From Paraburkholderia caledonica NBRC 102488 (GTDB lineage Bacteria; Pseudomonadota; Gammaproteobacteria; Burkholderiales; Burkholderiaceae): a DNA stretch of 64,000 bases. Position numbers and translations under genes: made by a program. Below, in pieces: positions 59,654 to 64,000 of the stretch. How positions within the stretch are numbered: the first letter of the stretch is position 1; the number at the start of each line of letters is the position of its first letter. The stretch spans positions 124,001 through 188,000 of the forward strand of contig NZ_BAYE01000008.1 in the NCBI RefSeq assembly GCF_000685095.1, given 5' to 3'. Below the pieces are notes generated by a model, which saw only the letters and a list, made by a program, of their open reading frames with translations, had not been told where the DNA came from and ran no database searches.

Positions 59654-60544
59654 GTGAAATTCGACACGACAACCGTCCGGCTGATGCTGACCATTGCGGA
59701 AGAAGGCAGCATCTCGCGCGCTGCCGACAAGCTGAGCCTGGCAGTCGCGGCAGCGTCGCGGCGCGTGTCCGACCTGGAGGATCAACTGGGCGCGAAGCTC
59801 TTCAGGCGTGTGCCGCACGGCGTGGAGATCACCGAGTCAGGCGCGAAGTTACTGGCGTATGTCCGGCAAATCGACAACCTGATCGACCGCATGGAAGGCG
59901 ACGCACAGGCGCTCAATCACGGGCTCGACGGACGCATTATCATCGGCGCGCCGAAAGCGGTTGTCATTCAGTTCCTCGCTCGTGAAATCGCCGCGATCCA
60001 GCGCAAGTACCCCCGCATCGCACTGAAAATCGTCGAGGAAAACAGCAAGATCGTGCAGCAATTGCTGCGCGACAAAGTGATCGACGTGGGCATCTACGAG
60101 AAGAAAAGCGGCTTCCTGGATCTGGACAAGTCCGCGTACAGGGAGGATCGGCTCGTGCTGGTCTATAGTCGCGCACATTTCGAATTCGACCGGGAACCCG
60201 TGGGCGTCGACGACATTCTCGACCTTCCCATTGTGAGTCTGGGCAAAGGCTCGGCGGTGCTGTCCGCGGTCGAGCGCGCGTATCGCAGCCGCGGGCGGCT
60301 GTTCCCGAACAACTTCACGGTGAACGGCTTCGACACGATGCTCGCCATGGTGCGCCACGGTCTCGGCGTCGGCTTGATGCCGCCCGATGTTTTACAGAGC
60401 TTCCATCCCGAGGATTCGCTCGCTTCCGTTGAGCTCGACGCAGACTGGTCCCGGCGTAGTTACGTGTTGTCCTGCGTCGAAGGACACGCTCAGGAGCAAA
60501 CGCTGCGCAACGTCGTGGCTGAATTGCTGGAGGGCGGCGCCTAG
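59654..60544 (+). CDS. LysR family regulator
   Basis: A 296-residue protein with a GTG start. Helix-turn-helix TVRLMLTIAEEGSISRAADK, LAVAAASRRVSDLEDQLGAKL, then an effector domain (IIIGAPKAVVIQFLAREIA, VDVGIYEKKSG, MLAMVRHGLGVGLMPPDVLQ). The start KFDTTTVRLMLTIAEEGS is typical of regulators of acid catabolism. It lies between the MFS gene and the CoA-transferase operon. Confidence 0.88.
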   Translation: MKFDTTTVRLMLTIAEEGSISRAADKLSLAVAAASRRVSDLEDQLGAKLFRRVPHGVEITESGAKLLAYVRQIDNLIDRMEGDAQALNHGLDGRIIIGAPKAVVIQFLAREIAAIQRKYPRIALKIVEENSKIVQQLLRDKVIDVGIYEKKSGFLDLDKSAYREDRLVLVYSRAHFEFDREPVGVDDILDLPIVSLGKGSAVLSAVERAYRSRGRLFPNNFTVNGFDTMLAMVRHGLGVGLMPPDVLQSFHPEDSLASVELDADWSRRSYVLSCVEGHAQEQTLRNVVAELLEGGA

Positions 60545-60676
60545 CCAAACAACGGGCGACGGGCGACGGTTTCGCGAACCGCGAAACCAGCCATGACGCG
60601 GCGATTCTTGCGGCAGCCTTCGCACTCGGCGACAGTGGAGCTACAACACACCACTTATCCAAGGAGGAAGCTCGAC

Positions 60677-61843
60677 ATGGCGGAATCAGCGCATCTCCCA
60701 CTGCAAGGCATTCGCGTGCTGGACGTGAGTCAGGTCATGGCGGGACCGTTCGCCTGCATGATGCTGGCCGACCTGGGCGCGGATGTCATCAAGGTCGAAC
60801 CGCCAGAAGGCGATCAGACCCGCGGTTCAATGGGCTTCAAGATGAAGGGCCCCGACAGCATGGGCTTCCTCAATCTCAACCGCAACAAACGCTCCGTCAC
60901 ACTCGACCTGAAGAGCGACGAGGGGCGCGAGCTGTTTTATAAGCTTGCCAAAACGGCCGATGTCATCGTGGAGAACTACCGCCCCGGCGTCGTGCAGCGT
61001 TTGCGGATCGACTACGAGTCCATCAAGGCGATCAACCCGAAGATCGTCTACGCGAGCATCTCAGGCTTCGGGCAAAGCGGGCCGTGGGCGTCGCGGCCCG
61101 GCTTCGATCTGATGGCGCAGGCCATGTCCGGTGTGATGAGCGTGACCGGCTACAAAGGCGGCAAGCCTGTCAAGGCGGGCGTACCGGTGGCCGATATTGG
61201 CTGCGCGATGTTTGCAGTGTACGGTCTCCTGTCGGCTTATATCGGTGCGCAGAAAACTGGGGAAGGTCAGCATATCGACGCGTCGCTGTTCGACTCCATC
61301 ATGGCCTTCTCGATCTGGGACATGTCCGACTACTGGGGCACGGGCGTGCCGCCGACGCCGCTCGGCACGAGCAACAAAATGAGCGCGCCGTATCAGGCGG
61401 TAAAGGCCCGGGACGGTTACTTCGTCATGGGCGCAACGAACCAGAAACTATGGTCCAAGCTGTGCCGCGTGCTGGAGCGGCCGGATCTGATCGACCATAC
61501 CGATTACGCCAACGTGTCGCTGCGTCTGAAAAATCGCGAGCCGATGATCGAAGTGCTGGAGCAGGAATTCGGCAAACGTGACAGCAACGAATGGGTCGAC
61601 ATATTGCTCGCTGCGGGCATACCAGCGGGTCCCATTCTTTCGTATCCCGAAGCGTTTGAAAGCGACCACGCCCGGCATCGCAACATGTGCATGGAAATCG
61701 ATCATCCGAACGAGGGCAAGGTCAAGAACATCGGCTTTCCCGTTAAGCTGCTCGGCACGCCGCCCACTGTGCGCCGCCATCCGCCGCTGCTCGGTGAACA
61801 TAACGACGAGATCTTCGCGGAGATCAACGGAGCCGCATCATGA
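60677..61843 (+). CDS. Family III CoA-transferase (CaiB/BaiF)
   Basis: The start is the ATG at 60677 because AAGGAGGAAG precedes it by 6 bases; 388 residues. Motifs: LDVSQVMAGPFACMMLADLG, VIKVEPPEGDQTRG, NLNRNKRSVTLDLKS, GFGQSGPWASRPGFD, and GVPVADIG containing the catalytic Asp. It moves CoA between carboxylic acids. It overlaps the enoyl-CoA hydratase gene by 4 bases, so the acid is activated and then hydrated. Confidence 0.9.
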   Translation: MAESAHLPLQGIRVLDVSQVMAGPFACMMLADLGADVIKVEPPEGDQTRGSMGFKMKGPDSMGFLNLNRNKRSVTLDLKSDEGRELFYKLAKTADVIVENYRPGVVQRLRIDYESIKAINPKIVYASISGFGQSGPWASRPGFDLMAQAMSGVMSVTGYKGGKPVKAGVPVADIGCAMFAVYGLLSAYIGAQKTGEGQHIDASLFDSIMAFSIWDMSDYWGTGVPPTPLGTSNKMSAPYQAVKARDGYFVMGATNQKLWSKLCRVLERPDLIDHTDYANVSLRLKNREPMIEVLEQEFGKRDSNEWVDILLAAGIPAGPILSYPEAFESDHARHRNMCMEIDHPNEGKVKNIGFPVKLLGTPPTVRRHPPLLGEHNDEIFAEINGAAS

Positions 61844-62604
61844 GCGAACTGGTCAGCGTGAGCGTCGACCCTTCGGGCGCGGCGGAGATCTTGATCGACA
61901 GACCCGAGCGGCACAACGCGATGACGCTCGCCATGTACGAGTCGCTACTCGCACTCGTCGCGCAGTGTGAAGCGGATAGCGGCGTGCGCTGCATTCTGTT
62001 GCGCGGCGCCGGCGGCAGGTCTTTCATCTCCGGCACGGACATCGGCTATTTCACGGGCTTTCGCGATGGTCGCGATGGCGTTGCATACGAAGCGTTCGTC
62101 GAGCGCGTGATCGGCATGGTCGAGCGAATTGCGAAGCCGACCATCGCGGTGATAGACGGCTGGGCCGTAGGTGGCGGTCTGGCGCTCGCCACGGCCTGCG
62201 ATTTCCGTGTTTGCAGCGACGCATCGCGCTTTGGTGCGCCGATTGCGAAGACGCTGTCCAATACGCTTTCATCGCGCAACATCGCGCGACTCCAGGCGGC
62301 GTTGGGCACGCCGCGCGTCAAAAAGATGCTGTTGCTCGCCGACTATCTGACGGCCGACGAAGCGCTGGCCTGCGGATACGTCTATCAGGTCTGCGCGCCT
62401 GGCCTGCTGCAGGAGGCGGCGCATACGCTCGCTCAGCGGTTGATGGCGCTCTCGCCCGTCACGCAGAAAGCGGTGAAGGAGAGCTTGCGCCGCATCGTCG
62501 TCGAGCAACGACTCGACGATGACGACCTGATCGAAGAAGTGTATGGCAGCACCGGCTTCAAGGAAGCGGTGCGTGCGTTTACGTCGGGATCTTCGAAGGC
62601 ATAA
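61840..62604 (+). CDS. Enoyl-CoA hydratase/isomerase family protein
   Basis: A 254-residue crotonase-fold protein. ILIDRPERHNAMTLAMYESL, oxyanion-hole segments SFISGTDIGYF and DGWAVGGGLALATACDFRV. The second catalytic Glu of true hydratases is not evident (SDASRFGAPIAKTLSNTLS lies in its place), so hydrolase or isomerase activity is possible. Its translation is coupled to the CoA-transferase by ATGA. Confidence 0.87.
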   Translation: MSELVSVSVDPSGAAEILIDRPERHNAMTLAMYESLLALVAQCEADSGVRCILLRGAGGRSFISGTDIGYFTGFRDGRDGVAYEAFVERVIGMVERIAKPTIAVIDGWAVGGGLALATACDFRVCSDASRFGAPIAKTLSNTLSSRNIARLQAALGTPRVKKMLLLADYLTADEALACGYVYQVCAPGLLQEAAHTLAQRLMALSPVTQKAVKESLRRIVVEQRLDDDDLIEEVYGSTGFKEAVRAFTSGSSKA

Positions 62605-62660
62605 GTGTCCTGGCCGCACGTGTATTGCCGGTGCGGTCCCGAAGCACTCAGGCGTACCGT

Positions 62661-63101
62661 TTAATCGTAGTGCCGATGCTTATGACGCTTCTTGCCCGAC
62701 CGGTAATCGCGCGAGTAGTCGTCGGCATACGAGTTCGAGCGCGAGATATTGCCGCCGAGCGCGGAGCCCGCGCCGCCGCCTAGTGCTGCGCCGATCAGGC
62801 CGCCGCCACGTCCGCCCATGGCGTTGCCGGCTGCGGTGCCCGCACCGCCGCCCAGCGCGCCGCCTACGATGGCGCCCGTGCGCTCGCGGCGGTTCGACGT
62901 CACCGCGCCGCCCGCGCCGCCGCCCACCGCGCCGCCGATCACAGCGCCCGTGCTGCCGCCGACCGCGCCGCCCAGTGCCGCACCCGCTACGCCGCCGAGC
63001 GCGCCGCCAAGCGCATTGTTCATATCGCCGGCCACTGCCGACAACGACGCCGCGCTCGTGAGCGCTGCAACAGCCACAATTTTTAGAATTCGCTTCGACA
63101 T
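62661..63101 (-). CDS. Glycine-zipper exported protein
   Basis: A 146-residue protein (start ATG 63101). Signal peptide KRILKIVAVAALTSAASLS with cleavage near AVAG. Most of the mature part is glycine-zipper repeats (LGGALGGVAGAALGGAVGG and similar), broken by a polar loop SNRRERTG. The C-terminus is charged (GKKRHKHRHYD). Likely inserted in or attached to the outer membrane, as glycine-zipper 2TM proteins are. It converges with the enoyl-CoA hydratase gene. Confidence 0.8.
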   Translation of the reverse strand: MSKRILKIVAVAALTSAASLSAVAGDMNNALGGALGGVAGAALGGAVGGSTGAVIGGAVGGGAGGAVTSNRRERTGAIVGGALGGGAGTAAGNAMGGRGGGLIGAALGGGAGSALGGNISRSNSYADDYSRDYRSGKKRHKHRHYD

Positions 63102-63251
63102 AAGAGGTCTTTGGTTTTTATGAGACGGCGCGAGTATAACCGGCGATTCGAAAGGCTTCTGTAACCGCCTCATCGCGTACCGGTAAGACGTGTAACAAAA
63201 CCTGCCGCGCCGTCTCTTCCCCTTGCTTCTTGCCTCTCCCCGGCTCGCGCG

Positions 63252-64000
63252 TCAGCGCTTGCGTTTCTTCTTCAGCTCGATGGTTTCGAACAGTTCATAG
63301 TTCGATGTAGGCGTCTGGTCCGCGCCGGGTGCGTGATAGTAGTTCATCGTGATGGTCGTCTCGCCGCCCGGATGGCCCGGCTCATGATCGAACACGGCGA
63401 TGCCGTAGCCGGTGCCGGTGTCTCGTTGCGCGGACCAGATTGCGTCTTCCACCGCATCCGCGCTCGCTCGCACGAACGTGCCCGCCGTGCTGCCTGGAAC
63501 CGGACGGTTAGGCCGCGTGAAAATGCGCGCTTGCGGCAGGCCCGTGCCCGCGTCGACGCCATACACGTCGAGCGGTGCGCTGGTGCCGCCGCCGCCGAGA
63601 ATCAGGTGGATCGTGCCGTGGCTCGTATCGAACGTCGACGCCCCGGCGGAAATCGCCGACATCACCGGCTTGGGCTGCAATGTATCGACAGGACGACCCG
63701 TGGCGATATCGGTGCCCTTGTTGTGATTGCAGCCGCGCACGGGATAGCTGCGTTCATAGTCGTGATCGTGGCCGCATAGCACGAGGTCCACGCCATAACG
63801 GTCGAAAAGCGGGAGCCAGGCTTCGCGGATGCCTTTGTCCGAACCGTTGCCCGTCTTCGAAGAACTCAACGCGTCCTGATGCATCTGCACGACGATCCAG
63901 TCGACGTCGTCGTCCTGGGCCGCGTGGCGGAGCGTCTTCTCCAGCCAGCGCGTTTGCTCGCCGCCGCTATAGCCGCGCACATAGAAGGACGTGCCCGGCT
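63252..64000 (-). CDS. Purple acid phosphatase-like metallophosphoesterase (N-terminus beyond window)
   Basis: The frame is open to the right edge, so only the C-terminal part of about 249 residues is visible. DWIVVQMHQDALSS supplies a metal-ligand His, and LVLCGHDHDYERSYPV is the GHxH motif of calcineurin-like phosphoesterases with the extension of purple acid phosphatases. AGASTFDTSHGTIHLILGGGGTS follows. The protein is probably exported, hydrolysing phosphate esters. A GTG at 63980 is internal; residues before it (PGTSFY) continue the domain. Confidence 0.85.
   Translation of the reverse strand, partial: PGTSFYVRGYSGGEQTRWLEKTLRHAAQDDDVDWIVVQMHQDALSSSKTGNGSDKGIREAWLPLFDRYGVDLVLCGHDHDYERSYPVRGCNHNKGTDIATGRPVDTLQPKPVMSAISAGASTFDTSHGTIHLILGGGGTSAPLDVYGVDAGTGLPQARIFTRPNRPVPGSTAGTFVRASADAVEDAIWSAQRDTGTGYGIAVFDHEPGHPGGETTITMNYYHAPGADQTPTSNYELFETIELKKKRKR

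Noticed and set aside
1..64000. CRISPR arrays, tRNA or rRNA genes
   Set aside because: No regularly spaced direct repeats and no cloverleaf or rRNA-like sequence were noticed on either strand; a tRNAscan/Rfam search would settle it.

Overview
The window looks like a chromosome segment of a Burkholderia-group betaproteobacterium (Burkholderia, Paraburkholderia or Caballeronia). The basis is high GC, a DUF4148 exported protein at the left edge, a Burkholderia-type class A beta-lactamase with a divergent LysR regulator, DUF3309 and DUF2783 proteins, and many LysR, IclR, RpiR and MFS genes. No rRNA, tRNA, CRISPR array, insertion sequence or phage gene was recognised.

Layout. 1-8078 is ordinary chromosome: small exported proteins, an acyltransferase, a squalene/phytoene synthase with divergent MarR, a KaiC-like double ATPase with a response regulator, and a beta-lactamase/LysR pair. 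8075-29368 is the remarkable part (below). 29463-31781 holds a TetR/MFS pair with a large palindromic operator and a DUF3309 peptide. 31925-40261 is a sugar-acid catabolic locus: SDR, DUF1537 kinase, RuBisCO-like protein, VOC protein, a TRAP transporter and a LacI regulator. 40377-44835 has an Lrp regulator, two MFS transporters and a phosphopantetheinyl transferase. 45017-50029 has a flavin monooxygenase with DUF2783 and MBL-fold partners, facing two tandem IclR genes. 50034-56312 is a divergent ABC sugar importer with SDR and RpiR regulator. 56414-64000 holds DUF1330, a repeat-bearing membrane-anchored protein, an MFS/LysR/CoA-transferase/enoyl-CoA hydratase group, a glycine-zipper protein and the C-terminal part of a metallophosphoesterase.

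The candidate system (8075-29368). Four small proteins (9343, 21886, 28600, 29162) share a leader of the form I-x-D-L ... L-D-x-x-x-M ... G-G, the hallmark of peptides cleaved by C39-peptidase ABC exporters. A 20-codon fifth relative (28292) becomes a full leader if one base is removed. One precursor heads an operon of about 11.4 kb that encodes a NodT-type outer-membrane lipoprotein, a double-FHA membrane protein, an HlyD adaptor, a SurA/PpiC-like chaperone, an ABC exporter carrying two cyclic-nucleotide domains plus a complete C39 peptidase, and a sigma-54 activator with an intact GAFTGA loop. Another precursor lies 5 bp before a PP2C phosphatase. A membrane Ser/Thr kinase, a caspase-FGE fusion, two DUF4399 proteins and an LRAT-like protein complete the locus. 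Near-consensus sigma-54 promoters stand in front of three precursors and the degenerate one, and a weaker one precedes the LRAT gene. My reading is a type I peptide secretion system, sigma-54 controlled, with the kinase/PP2C/FHA triad otherwise familiar from type VI secretion. The parts are read from sequence; the combined function is inference.

Limits: everything was read by eye. Family names rest on motifs, not database searches, and start codons were chosen from Shine-Dalgarno matches and expected N-termini.
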